From Bacillus xiapuensis (GTDB lineage Bacteria > Bacillota > Bacilli > Bacillales > Domibacillaceae), in assembly GCF_002797355.1 (NCBI RefSeq), contig NZ_KZ454939.1, positions 559,828 through 623,827 of the forward strand: DNA of 64,000 nt, in the 5' to 3' direction. Position 1 is the stretch's first letter, and each line of letters begins with the position of its first letter. Below the pieces are notes generated by a model. It ran no database searches and was not told the origin of the DNA. It was given only the letters and a program-made list of their open reading frames with translations. A program made the position numbers and the translations under genes. Shown in pieces: positions 23,584 to 31,996 of the stretch.

Positions 23584-24042
23584 ATGAATAGTAAATTATA
23601 TCTTGCCTATGGCTCCAACCTTAACCTGGAGCAAATGGCCAACAGATGCCCCACAGCGAAGGTGGTAGGAACAAGCCAAATCAATAACCACCGCTTGTTA
23701 TTTAGAGGGGCACACGCGGGCGCTGTGGCGACCATTGAGCCTTTTAAGGAGGACAATGTACCAGTTTTGGTGTGGGAAATCACACCGGCTGATGAAGCGG
23801 CACTTGACCGCTACGAAGGATGGCCTTTCCTTTATCGCAAGGAAACCGTAAAAGTGAAATTGAACGGCAAAACCGTTAATGCGATGGTCTACATTATGAA
23901 TGACGGAAGACCGCTTGGACAACCGAGCTGTCATTATTACAGTACCATATTAGAAGGCTATAAGAGTGCGGGCTTCGATGTGGATATCCTGCGCAAAGCG
24001 ACAACCGATTCAGCTGAATCGGAGGAGGCAATCAATGAATGA
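23584..24042 (+). CDS. Gamma-glutamylcyclotransferase (AIG2/GGCT fold)
   Basis: A 152-residue GGCT-fold enzyme with the substrate-loop motif YLAYGSNLN at the start, LLFRGAHAGAVATIEP, and the catalytic acidic region ALDRYEGWPFLYRKETV. The family removes gamma-glutamyl groups as 5-oxoproline. It sits behind the amidoligase, a recurrent pairing in phages and mobile elements. ATG 23584 is set by AAGAAGGAGG; the ATG at 23578 touches the ribosome site. Its last 8 bases overlap the DUF5049 gene. Confidence 0.9.
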   Translation: MNSKLYLAYGSNLNLEQMANRCPTAKVVGTSQINNHRLLFRGAHAGAVATIEPFKEDNVPVLVWEITPADEAALDRYEGWPFLYRKETVKVKLNGKTVNAMVYIMNDGRPLGQPSCHYYSTILEGYKSAGFDVDILRKATTDSAESEEAINE

Positions 24043-24223
24043 GATAATTAAGGAACAAATCCTTTCCATCCGTGAAAGTGGAGTCACAAATATGTTTGAT
24101 GTGAACCGAGTCCAGTATGAAGCAAATGAACGAGGGTTTTATGAATTGGTAGTCTATTTAATAGACCATAAAGCGGAATATGCTCATTTCATAATGACAG
24201 GGGAAGTGGATGGAAATAAGTAA
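24035..24223 (+). CDS. DUF5049 family protein
   Basis: A 62-residue protein of the DUF5049 family, recognisable from ILSIRESGVTNMFDVNRVQYEANERGFYELVVYL. Members occur beside amidoligase genes and terminases in Firmicute phages; function unknown. ATG 24035 follows CGGAGGAGGCAATCA within the end of the previous gene. Confidence 0.85.
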   Translation: MNEIIKEQILSIRESGVTNMFDVNRVQYEANERGFYELVVYLIDHKAEYAHFIMTGEVDGNK

Positions 24224-24312
24224 ATAAAATTAAACAGGATAAGGAGAAGGGCTTCTATCTATAGGATTGAGGCTCTTTTCTTTTGTCCTTTTTCATAAAA
24301 GGGGCGGTGTTT

Positions 24313-25917
24313 ATGCGGAAACTGAAGAAATATAAGCCGACCGCCTTTATAGCTGATGGGTCATATTACGATAAGGATGCTGCTGATTACGCTGTGGCTT
24401 TTATCGAAGCACTCTCCCATACGAAAGGTTTATGGGCAGGTAAGCCTTTTGAACTTATCGATTGGCAGGAGCAAATCATCCGTGATCTATTCGGAATTTT
24501 AAAGCCAGATGGATATCGGCAGTTTAACACTGCTTATGTAGAAATACCTAAAAAGATGGGAAAAAGTGAGCTTGCCGCAGCAATTGCACTTCTCCTCACT
24601 TGCGGTGATGGTGAAGAACGGGCGGAGGTGTATGGTTGTGCCGCCGATCGCCAGCAGGCATCAATTGTATTTGAAGTAGCAGCCGATATGGTGAGAATGT
24701 GTCCAGCGCTGAATAAACGAGTAAAGTTGCTTGCTTCAACTAAGCGATTGGTGTACCTGCCGACCAACAGCTTCTATCAGGTATTGTCGGCTGAAGCCTA
24801 CTCCAAACACGGCTTCAATATACATGGTGTTGTTTTTGATGAACTTCATACTCAGCCAAATCGGAAACTATTTGATGTTATGACGAAAGGATCTGGGGAT
24901 GCAAGGACCCAACCGCTGTATTTTCTTATCACCACTGCGGGGACGGATACTCAGAGTATCTGCTACGAAACACACCAAAAAGCGGTTGATATTATTGAGG
25001 GCAGAAAATACGATCCTACCTTTTATCCCGTAATCTATGGCGCCAAAGAAGAGGATGATTGGACAGATCCAAAAGTGTGGAAGAAAGCAAATCCAAGCTT
25101 GGGAATTACGGTGGGGATTGACAAGGTAAGGGCTGCTTGTGAAAGTGCAAAGCAAAACCCTGCTGAAGAGAACAGCTTCAGGCAGTTAAGATTGAATCAG
25201 TGGGTTAAACAGTCTGTCCGTTGGATGCCAATGGCAAAGTGGGATGCCTGTGCATTTCCAGTTATACCAGAAAGTCTTGAAGGGCGGGTATGTTATGGGG
25301 GTCTTGACCTATCTTCTACAACAGACATTACAGCCTTTGTGTTGGTGTTCCCACCAGAGGATGAAACAGATAAATACATTGTTCTTCCGTATTTTTGGAT
25401 GCCAGAGGACAACATTGACCTCCGAGTCCGAAGAGACCATGTGCAATACGATCTTTGGGAGAAGCAAGGGTATATTCTAACCACAGAAGGCAATGTAGTG
25501 CATTACGGCTACATTGAGCGGTTTATTGAAGAACTGGGCGAAAAGTATAACATTCGAGAAATTGCGTTTGACCGTTGGGGAGCTGTTCAAATGGTTCAGA
25601 ACCTTGAAGGATTAGGCTTTACTGTCGTTCCTTTCGGTCAAGGCTTTAAAGATATGTCACCACCAACCAAAGAACTGATGAAATTGACATTAGAAGAAAG
25701 AATAGCACACGGTGGGCATCCAGTGCTTCGTTGGATGATGGACAACATCTTTATAAAAACTGATCCGGCGGGCAACGTGAAGCCGGATAAAGAAAAAAGT
25801 ACAGAAAAAATAGATGGCGCGGTGGCAACTATCATGGCACTTGATCGTGCTATTCGTTGTGGCTCAGGTAATAGTGGAGATTCGGTGTATGACGAGCGAG
25901 GTTTGATTGTCTTTTAA
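24313..25917 (+). CDS. terL: Phage terminase large subunit
   Basis: A 534-residue large terminase. The ATPase part has Walker A IPKKMGKSE (residues about 75-85) and Walker B VVFDELH (about 173-179). The nuclease part starts with GGLDLSSTTD and contains EIAFDRWGAVQMVQNLEGLGF, ending with DGAVATIMALDRAI. It cuts and pumps DNA into proheads. ATG 24313 follows AGGGGCGGTGTTT. The earlier ATG 24283 has no ribosome site. Its separation from terS by 5.2 kb is noted elsewhere. Confidence 0.95.
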   Translation: MRKLKKYKPTAFIADGSYYDKDAADYAVAFIEALSHTKGLWAGKPFELIDWQEQIIRDLFGILKPDGYRQFNTAYVEIPKKMGKSELAAAIALLLTCGDGEERAEVYGCAADRQQASIVFEVAADMVRMCPALNKRVKLLASTKRLVYLPTNSFYQVLSAEAYSKHGFNIHGVVFDELHTQPNRKLFDVMTKGSGDARTQPLYFLITTAGTDTQSICYETHQKAVDIIEGRKYDPTFYPVIYGAKEEDDWTDPKVWKKANPSLGITVGIDKVRAACESAKQNPAEENSFRQLRLNQWVKQSVRWMPMAKWDACAFPVIPESLEGRVCYGGLDLSSTTDITAFVLVFPPEDETDKYIVLPYFWMPEDNIDLRVRRDHVQYDLWEKQGYILTTEGNVVHYGYIERFIEELGEKYNIREIAFDRWGAVQMVQNLEGLGFTVVPFGQGFKDMSPPTKELMKLTLEERIAHGGHPVLRWMMDNIFIKTDPAGNVKPDKEKSTEKIDGAVATIMALDRAIRCGSGNSGDSVYDERGLIVF

Positions 25918-25960
25918 ACCTTAATGGTTAGCACAATGTTTATATTCGGAGGTGATGCCT

Positions 25961-27205
25961 ATGAATCTAAAAAAAGGACTGTTTCGTTCAAGAGACAAAC
26001 CGCAAAATCGTGTGGGTAGTGCGTTCTCCTTCCTGTTTGGCGGTACGTCATCTGGCAAAATGGTTAATGAACGTACTGCAATGCAGGCAACAGCAGTGTA
26101 TGCCTGCGTAAGGATATTAGCTGAAGCGATTGCCGGACTGCCACTTCATGTATATAGATATCGTTCTGATGGAGGTAAAGAAAGGATTCCTTTCCACCCG
26201 CTGTATTACCTTCTTCATGATGAACCAAATCCAGAGATGACTTCATTCGTGTTTCGAGAAACACTGATGAGTCATCTTTTACTTTGGGGAAATGCCTATG
26301 CACAGGTGGTCAGAAACGGTCGTGGGCAGGCAGTGGCGCTTTATCCCCTACTCCCCAACAAGATGGAGGTTAGTCGAGCAACAAATGGTGAGCTGGTCTA
26401 TACCTATTACCGTGATACGGATGAAAGTGGCCTAAACCCAAAAGGTGGCTATGTCACACTCCGTAAAGATGAAGTTCTACACATACCTGGCTTAGGTTTT
26501 GATGGACTCATTGGCTATAGCCCAATCGCTATGGCGAAAAATGCAATCGGTATGTCACTTGCTACTGAAGAGTACGGTGCGGCATTCTTTGCCAATGGTG
26601 CTAATCCCGGAGGTGTGCTGGAACACCCAGGAGTAATCAAAGATATACAGAGGGTCAAGGATAGTTGGAATAGTGCCTACCAAGGCACAGGCAATGCTCA
26701 CAAAATTGCTGTGTTGGAAGAGGGGATGAAGTTTCAAGCCATCGGCATCCCTCCAGAACAGGCTCAATTTCTAGAAACACGGAAGTTTCAAATTAATGAG
26801 ATTGCGAGAATTTTCCGTGTGCCGCCCCATATGGTGGGAGATTTAGAGAAATCCAGTTTCTCCAATATTGAACAGCAGTCTTTGGAGTTTGTAAAATACA
26901 CCCTTGATCCGTGGGTGGTGCGATGGGAACAAAGTCTCCAGCAATCGCTTATTTTGCCTTCTGAGAAAACTTCACTGTTTATCAAGTTCAATTTGGACGG
27001 TCTGCTTCGTGGTGATTACCAAAGTCGTATGAATGGCTACGCTACAGGTCGTCAAAATGGCTGGATGTCAGCCAACGATATCCGTGAACTGGAGGACATG
27101 AACAGAATACCAGCTGAGGAAGGTGGCGATTTATATCTGGTTAACGGAAATATGACAAAACTGGCTGACGCAGGTGCGTTTGCCAAAACCGAAGGAGGTC
27201 AGTAA
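25961..27205 (+). CDS. Phage portal protein, HK97 family
   Basis: A 414-residue portal with the family signatures TAVYACVRILAEAIAGLPLHVY, LLHDEPNPEMTSFVFRETLMSHLLLWGNAYA, GFDGLIGYSPI and EIARIFRVPPHMVGDLEKSSFSNIEQQSLEFVKYTL. It forms the dodecameric DNA gate of the head. ATG 25961 lies 6 bases after GGAGGTGA. Its TAA is followed directly by the protease ATG. Confidence 0.95.
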   Translation: MNLKKGLFRSRDKPQNRVGSAFSFLFGGTSSGKMVNERTAMQATAVYACVRILAEAIAGLPLHVYRYRSDGGKERIPFHPLYYLLHDEPNPEMTSFVFRETLMSHLLLWGNAYAQVVRNGRGQAVALYPLLPNKMEVSRATNGELVYTYYRDTDESGLNPKGGYVTLRKDEVLHIPGLGFDGLIGYSPIAMAKNAIGMSLATEEYGAAFFANGANPGGVLEHPGVIKDIQRVKDSWNSAYQGTGNAHKIAVLEEGMKFQAIGIPPEQAQFLETRKFQINEIARIFRVPPHMVGDLEKSSFSNIEQQSLEFVKYTLDPWVVRWEQSLQQSLILPSEKTSLFIKFNLDGLLRGDYQSRMNGYATGRQNGWMSANDIRELEDMNRIPAEEGGDLYLVNGNMTKLADAGAFAKTEGGQ

Positions 27206-27904
27206 ATGAGGAAGTTTTGGAACTGGGTGCGAGATTCTGATGAAGAACGTACCCTCTATTTAAATGGAGTGATATCCGAAGAAACGTGGTGGGGGGATGA
27301 GGTTACACCTAAGATTTTTAAAGATGAATTGCTGGCAGGCACCGGCGATATTACGGTGTGGATTAATTCCCCTGGTGGTGATGTGTTTGCAGCAGCTCAG
27401 ATTTATAACATGCTGATGGAGTATACCGGAAAAGTCACTGTAAAGATTGATGGGCTTGCGGCAAGTGCGGCATCCGTTATTGCAATGGCAGGTGGGGATG
27501 TGTATATGTCCCCAGTTTCCATGCTTATGATTCATAATCCATCAACCATTGCTATCGGTGACAGTGAGGAAATGATGCGAGCAAAGGCTTTATTGGATGA
27601 GGTTAAGGAAAGCATTATTAATGCCTATGAGTTAAAGACAGGTCTTTCTCGAACAAAACTCTCCCATCTGATGGATGCAGAGTCCTGGATGAATGCCAAT
27701 AAAGCGATTGAACTTGGTTTTGCAGATAAGATCATGTTCATGGAAAGTGAAACACCGGATTTGACAGATAGTCTTATCTTTAGCAGGATGGCGGTTACTA
27801 ACTCGCTTATCAGCAAACTGCCAAAACAACCAAAACAACCAAAACAGAAAACAGGTACACCCATTGAGTCGCTGGATAAGCGGCTTTCTTTAATTTCGCA
27901 CTAA
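27206..27904 (+). CDS. ClpP-type prohead protease
   Basis: A 232-residue Clp-protease-fold prohead protease. WINSPGGDVFAAAQIYNML leads to the catalytic Ser90 in GLAASAASVIAMAGG and His110 in MLMIHNPS. It trims the capsid protein and scaffold during head maturation. The C-terminus has a short KQPKQPKQK repeat coded by near-identical 9-base units. No gap to the portal gene. Confidence 0.93.
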   Translation: MRKFWNWVRDSDEERTLYLNGVISEETWWGDEVTPKIFKDELLAGTGDITVWINSPGGDVFAAAQIYNMLMEYTGKVTVKIDGLAASAASVIAMAGGDVYMSPVSMLMIHNPSTIAIGDSEEMMRAKALLDEVKESIINAYELKTGLSRTKLSHLMDAESWMNANKAIELGFADKIMFMESETPDLTDSLIFSRMAVTNSLISKLPKQPKQPKQKTGTPIESLDKRLSLISH

Positions 27905-27924
27905 TTTTAAGGGAGGAAATAACA

Positions 27925-29118
27925 ATGAGTAAAATTCTTGAATTGCGTGAGAAACGCGCTAAAGCTTGGGACGCAGCAAAGGCATTCCTTGATTCAAAAC
28001 GTGGTGGTGATGGACTGTTATCCGCCGAGGACACGACAACCTATGAAAAAATGGAAGCCGATGTGGTGGCTCTTGGTAAGGAAATTGAACGTTTGGAACG
28101 CCAAGCATCTATCGACTTGGAACTGTCGAAAGCAACCAGTAACCCAATTACCAATGAACCTACTAGAACTGGAGAGGAAAAGACCGGTCGTGCAAGTGCT
28201 GAATACAAAAGAGCTTTCTGGAATGCAATGCGTGACAATGTTAGCTATGAAGTAAGAAACGCTCTAAAAATTGGCACTGATTCTGAAGGCGGATTCCTTG
28301 TGCCAGATGAGTTTGAACGTACGCTAGTAGAAGCTCTAGAGGAAGAAAATATTTTCCGTAGATTGGCTAATGTAATCACGACATCTTCTGGTGACCGTAA
28401 GATTCCTGTTGTTGCAAGCAAAGGTACAGCAAGCTGGATAGATGAAGAAGGAGCTATCCCAGAAAGTGATGACAGCTTCGGTCAAGTATCCATCGGGGCC
28501 TATAAACTAGCGACAATGATTAAAGTCTCTGAGGAGCTACTAAACGATTCCGTGTTTAATCTCGAAAGCTACATCACAAGAGAATTTGCCCGTCGCATTG
28601 GGAACAAGGAGGAGGAAGCCTTCTTTGTAGGTGACGGTACAGGTAAGCCAACAGGGATTTTAAATGCCACAGGCGGCGGTCAAGTTGGTGTTACTGCGGC
28701 AAGTGCCACTGCCATCACTTTGGATGAGGTTTTAGATTTATTCTACAGTTTGAAAGCACCTTATCGTAATAAGGCCGTATTCGTAATGAACGATGCCACT
28801 ATAAAGGCTATTCGTAAATTGAAAGACGGTAATGGGCAATACCTATGGCAACCTTCCATCCAAGCGGGAACACCTGATACGATTCTTAACCGCCCGCTGT
28901 ATACCTCATCATATGTACCTACTGCTGAAGCAGGTGCAAAAACTGTGGTATTCGGTGATTTTAGTTATTACTGGGTGGCAGACCGTCAAGGACGAGTATT
29001 CAAACGATTAAATGAACTCTTTGCTGTCACAGGTCAAGTAGGGTTTATTGCTACACAGCGTGTTGATGGAAAGCTTATCTTGCCGGAGGCCGTTAAGGTA
29101 CTCCAACAGAAGGCGTAA
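27925..29118 (+). CDS. Major capsid protein, HK97 family
   Basis: A 397-residue major capsid protein. Residues about 1-110 are a charged coiled-coil scaffold (delta) region (EKMEADVVALGKEIERLERQ), expected to be cut by the protease at 27206. The shell domain follows (TDSEGGFLVPDEFERTLVEALEEENIFRRLANV, KVSEELLNDSVFNLESYI, NATGGG). ATG 27925 after GGGAGGAAATAAC. Confidence 0.95.
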   Translation: MSKILELREKRAKAWDAAKAFLDSKRGGDGLLSAEDTTTYEKMEADVVALGKEIERLERQASIDLELSKATSNPITNEPTRTGEEKTGRASAEYKRAFWNAMRDNVSYEVRNALKIGTDSEGGFLVPDEFERTLVEALEEENIFRRLANVITTSSGDRKIPVVASKGTASWIDEEGAIPESDDSFGQVSIGAYKLATMIKVSEELLNDSVFNLESYITREFARRIGNKEEEAFFVGDGTGKPTGILNATGGGQVGVTAASATAITLDEVLDLFYSLKAPYRNKAVFVMNDATIKAIRKLKDGNGQYLWQPSIQAGTPDTILNRPLYTSSYVPTAEAGAKTVVFGDFSYYWVADRQGRVFKRLNELFAVTGQVGFIATQRVDGKLILPEAVKVLQQKA

Positions 29119-29130
29119 CGGAGGTGCTTT

Positions 29131-29343
29131 ATGAGTTATAACACGAAGAACTATACCGAACAAGGCGGAGAAAAAACTGTAATTGGCGGTGTTTTAGAAA
29201 TTAAAGAGGGAGCCTCGGTTACGGGGCTTCCTGTTGCAGGAAACCAAGCAGACAGCACAGCCACCGATGTTGCTGGTTTAGTTACGGACTTTAATGCTCT
29301 GCTTGCCAAACTAAAAGCAGTGGGGCTTATGGAGACTGACTAA
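29131..29343 (+). CDS. Putative head fibre protein
   Basis: A 70-residue protein (GGEKTVIGGVLEIKEGASVTGLP, then a short helix VAGLVTDFNALLAKLKAVGLM) that matches small proteins annotated as head fibre proteins after the capsid gene of Gram-positive phages. The name is by position and resemblance. ATG 29131 after CGGAGGTGCTTT. Confidence 0.7.
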   Translation: MSYNTKNYTEQGGEKTVIGGVLEIKEGASVTGLPVAGNQADSTATDVAGLVTDFNALLAKLKAVGLMETD

Positions 29344-29369
29344 GGTGGAACGTAAAGGAGGTTGGTGGT

Positions 29370-29690
29370 ATGGCAGTGGCAGATAATCTTTTGCCTAAAG
29401 TTAAAGCGAACTTAATTTTAACGCATGATCAGGATGATGCCCTCCTTATCGGATTTATCACTGCTGCAGTCTCATATGCACAGAGCTATCAGCACGTTCC
29501 TGAAGACTATTATGAAACCCATGCCATGCCTCCAACAACAGAACAAGCAGTGATTATGTTGTCGAGCCATTTCTATGAAAGCAGGGATGGCTCGACAGCA
29601 GGTTTCTTTGCTGACAGTGTACAGGCGGGGCAACAAGTATGGAACACAGTGAACCTGCTTTTACGGCTTGACCGAGAGTGGGGTGTTTAG
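29370..29690 (+). CDS. Head-tail connector protein (gp6/YqbG-like)
   Basis: A 106-residue helical connector protein: LPKVKANLILTHDQDDALLIGFITAAVSYAQSY and TEQAVIMLSSHFYESRDGS are family features. It forms the ring under the portal. Short spacing to the next gene shows a head-completion cluster. Confidence 0.88.
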   Translation: MAVADNLLPKVKANLILTHDQDDALLIGFITAAVSYAQSYQHVPEDYYETHAMPPTTEQAVIMLSSHFYESRDGSTAGFFADSVQAGQQVWNTVNLLLRLDREWGV

Positions 29691-29691
29691 C

Positions 29692-30027
29692 ATGAGTTTT
29701 GGAAAGATGAACACATTCATAGATATCATCAGTACGGTACCAATAAAGGATGAGGAAGGCTTCGCCAAAAAAGGTGACAATATACTCGTTAGTGTACTTG
29801 CTTACAAGGAAGATCGTCATGGCAGTGAGCGGTGGACGAATATGGCATCATTTTCATCTGCAACTTCTTTGTTTCGGTTTAGGAAAATTTATGGACTTAA
29901 GGTGACGAATGAAATGGTCATCGTCTGTGATGATGGTAGATATCAGATTTTAAGTGTTGAGGATGTAAGAAACCGAGGGATGTATGTCGAGGTTTTAGCC
30001 GAAAAGCTAGAACCAACTGTGAGGTGA
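29692..30027 (+). CDS. Head closure protein (SPP1 gp16-like adaptor)
   Basis: A 111-residue protein starting at ATG 29692, one base after the connector stop. The pattern (MNTFIDIISTV...DNILVSVLAYKEDRHGSERW...SLFRFRKIYGLKVTNEMVIVCDDGRYQILSVEDV) is that of phage head-tail adaptors. It closes the head and joins the tail. Ribosome site is weak (GAGAGTGGGG), so translation probably couples to the preceding gene. Confidence 0.85.
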   Translation: MSFGKMNTFIDIISTVPIKDEEGFAKKGDNILVSVLAYKEDRHGSERWTNMASFSSATSLFRFRKIYGLKVTNEMVIVCDDGRYQILSVEDVRNRGMYVEVLAEKLEPTVR

Positions 30028-30032
30028 TGGAT

Positions 30033-30464
30033 ATGGCAAAAGCGAATATAAAGATGCCAGAAGAATTCCTTTTAAAGGTATCTCGATTAGCTGACCAGAC
30101 CGATGTGATTCTTCCTAAGGTTTTGGAAGTTGGCGGTGAAGTGGTGCTGGATAAAGTTAAGGGAAATTTGAGCAAGGTGGTTGGCAAGGACACGAAATAT
30201 CCATCCAAAAGCACTGGTGAGTTGCTATCTTCACTGGGCCTTTCTGGTGCAAAACAGGATAGAAACGGAAACTTCAATGTAAAAGTCGGCTTTGCTGAGC
30301 CGCGCTCTGATGGTGAGAGCAATGCTAAACTTGCCAGCATTATCGAATATGGCAAACATGGTCAGCCTGCAAAACCCTTCCTAAAGCCTGCGAGGAATGC
30401 ATCTAGGAAACCTTGCATCAATGCAATGGTCGCCAAGCTGGAGGAGGAAATCGAGAAGATATGA
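30033..30464 (+). CDS. HK97 gp10-like tail-completion protein
   Basis: A 143-residue protein with ILPKVLEVGGEVVLDKVKGNLS and SNAKLASIIEYGKHGQPAKPFLKPARNAS, the signature of HK97 gp10-family proteins. ATG 30033 is chosen over GTG 30024 and ATG 30027 because of GAGGTG spacing. It overlaps the next start (ATGA). Confidence 0.85.
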   Translation: MAKANIKMPEEFLLKVSRLADQTDVILPKVLEVGGEVVLDKVKGNLSKVVGKDTKYPSKSTGELLSSLGLSGAKQDRNGNFNVKVGFAEPRSDGESNAKLASIIEYGKHGQPAKPFLKPARNASRKPCINAMVAKLEEEIEKI

Positions 30465-30802
30465 ATATCTTAGAGGAATTGAATACACTTGTGACCGCTA
30501 TACCGCTCCCCGTGGAAACCGGGGTTTTTTCAGGTTTGGCACCAGATGAGTATGTCGTGATTCTCCCTCTTTCGGATATTTTTGAAGTCCATGCGGATAA
30601 CCGTCCAGGCTTTGATGTGCAGGAAGCGAGGATATCACTGTTCTCAAAAAATAACTACCTAGAGCGGAAAAGACAGCTCACAACGGCTTTAATAAATGCA
30701 GATTTTACTGTGACCGAACGAAGATATATCGGTCACGAGGATGATACTGGATATCATCATTACGCCATCGATGTGGCGAAAAACTATAGATTGGAGGATT
30801 AA
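30461..30802 (+). CDS. Minor tail/tail terminator-like protein
   Basis: A 113-residue protein in the position of the tail terminator. It reads NILEELNTLVTAIPLPVETGVFSG... YVVILPLSDIFEVHADNRPGF... EARISLFSKNNYLERKRQLTTALINADFTVTERRYIGHEDDTGYHHYAIDV, like DUF3168/YqbJ-type proteins. Assignment is from position and general pattern. Confidence 0.75.
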   Translation: MNILEELNTLVTAIPLPVETGVFSGLAPDEYVVILPLSDIFEVHADNRPGFDVQEARISLFSKNNYLERKRQLTTALINADFTVTERRYIGHEDDTGYHHYAIDVAKNYRLED

Positions 30803-30805
30803 CAC

Positions 30806-31396
30806 ATGGCAACGATTGGTCTTGATAGACTGTACTATTCAAAAATAACCGAGGACGCTAACGGTGAGGAAACTTATGCCCAACCTTCTGTGCTGGCAAA
30901 AGCCATCACTGCTGAACTTTCGGTAGAACTGGTGGAAGCAATTCTGTATGCTGACGATGGTGCGGCTGAGGTTGTGAAAGACTTTAACAGTGGTACTCTC
31001 ACTCTCGGTGTTGACGACATTGGTCCGACAGTTGCAGCGGATTTAACTGGTGCTTCTACAGATGACAACGGAGTATTAATCTCAGCCAGTGAAAATGTGG
31101 GTACACCAGTTGCAGTAGGGTTTCGTGCACAAAGGGCTAATGGAACATACCGCTATTTTTGGCTGTATCGCGTTAAGTTTGGACTACCAGCTACCAACTT
31201 ACAGACAAAGGCTGATTCCATTACCTTTTCTACACCCACCATCGAAGGAACCGTTATGCGTAGGAATAAGCTGGATGGATTGGGCAAGCACCCATGGAAA
31301 GCGGAAGTTACAGAAGGTGATCCTGGTGTTTCATCGACCACCATAACAGGCTGGTTCACTGAAGTCTATGAACCTGTATATACACCTGAACCATAG
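30806..31396 (+). CDS. Major tail tube protein (phi13 type)
   Basis: A 196-residue tail tube protein: GLDRLYYSKITEDANGEETYA, then TAELSVELVEAILYADDGAAEVVKDF and RAQRANGTYRYFWLYRVKFG are typical of phi13/SPP1-like tube proteins. It polymerises to the long non-contractile tail. ATG 30806 after TTGGAGGATTAACAC. Confidence 0.92.
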   Translation: MATIGLDRLYYSKITEDANGEETYAQPSVLAKAITAELSVELVEAILYADDGAAEVVKDFNSGTLTLGVDDIGPTVAADLTGASTDDNGVLISASENVGTPVAVGFRAQRANGTYRYFWLYRVKFGLPATNLQTKADSITFSTPTIEGTVMRRNKLDGLGKHPWKAEVTEGDPGVSSTTITGWFTEVYEPVYTPEP

Positions 31397-31407
31397 GAGG
31401 GGAAATC

Positions 31408-31794
31408 ATGGATAATGATAGAAGTGCCTCAATCAACATACGTGACATAGAGTATGAACTGGTTTTAACTACACGTGCAACAAAGGCCATTGCCGGTCGT
31501 TACGGTGGTCTTGAAAACCTTGGAGAAAAACTGATGAAATCAGAAAACTTCGAGATGGCACTGGACGAGATTGTTTGGCTAATTACATTGCTTGCAAACC
31601 AGTCCATTTTGATTCGTAATCTTAAGAATAAGAACGCACCAGAAGAATTGCTTACAGAGGAAGAAGTGGAGCTTCTTACTTCACCGCTTGACTTAGCGGC
31701 ATATAAAACTGCAATTACCGAGGCAATGTTCAAAGGTACAAAGAGAAATGTGGAAAGTGAGGAGGAAACTCCAAAAAACGTGGAAGTCGGGTAA
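31408..31794 (+). CDS. Tail assembly chaperone, short form (gpG-like)
   Basis: A 128-residue protein (MNIRDIEYELV-like start, TTRATKAIAGRYGGLENLGEKLM, ALDEIVWLITLLANQSIL) in the place of lambda gpG. It keeps the tape measure protein soluble before tail assembly. Its last codons hold a slippery heptamer, from which a longer form is made by a -1 frameshift (see next entry). ATG 31408 after AGGAGGGGAAATC. Confidence 0.9.
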   Translation: MDNDRSASINIRDIEYELVLTTRATKAIAGRYGGLENLGEKLMKSENFEMALDEIVWLITLLANQSILIRNLKNKNAPEELLTEEEVELLTSPLDLAAYKTAITEAMFKGTKRNVESEEETPKNVEVG

Positions 31795-31982
31795 CGGACG
31801 CTGAGGTCTTTACCCGGCTTCTTTATTATGGAACAGTCCAGATGGGCATGGAGGCAGAGGAATTCTGGCTTCTGCCAATTGGACTGTTTTTTGATTTATG
31901 GGCTTGCCATAAGCAGTGGCATGGCATTGAAAAGCCAAAGAAAACTCAGACCATTGACGATATTATCCCACTAGGCATATAG
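31408..31982 (+). CDS. Tail assembly chaperone, frameshifted long form (gpGT-like)
   Basis: The heptamer A-AAA-AAC at 31773-31779 is in the correct X-XXY-YYZ phase with the short form. A -1 slip there reads on through 31980-31982 (TAG), adding about 67 residues: RVTDAEVFTRLLYYG-like start, then EAEEFWLLPIGLFFDLWACHKQWHG and DDIIPLGI. The extension has the look of gpT domains that bind the tape measure. No start codon of its own with a ribosome site was seen, which supports fusion rather than a separate gene. Confidence 0.85.
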
Positions 31983-31996
31983 GAGGAGGTGAAGGG

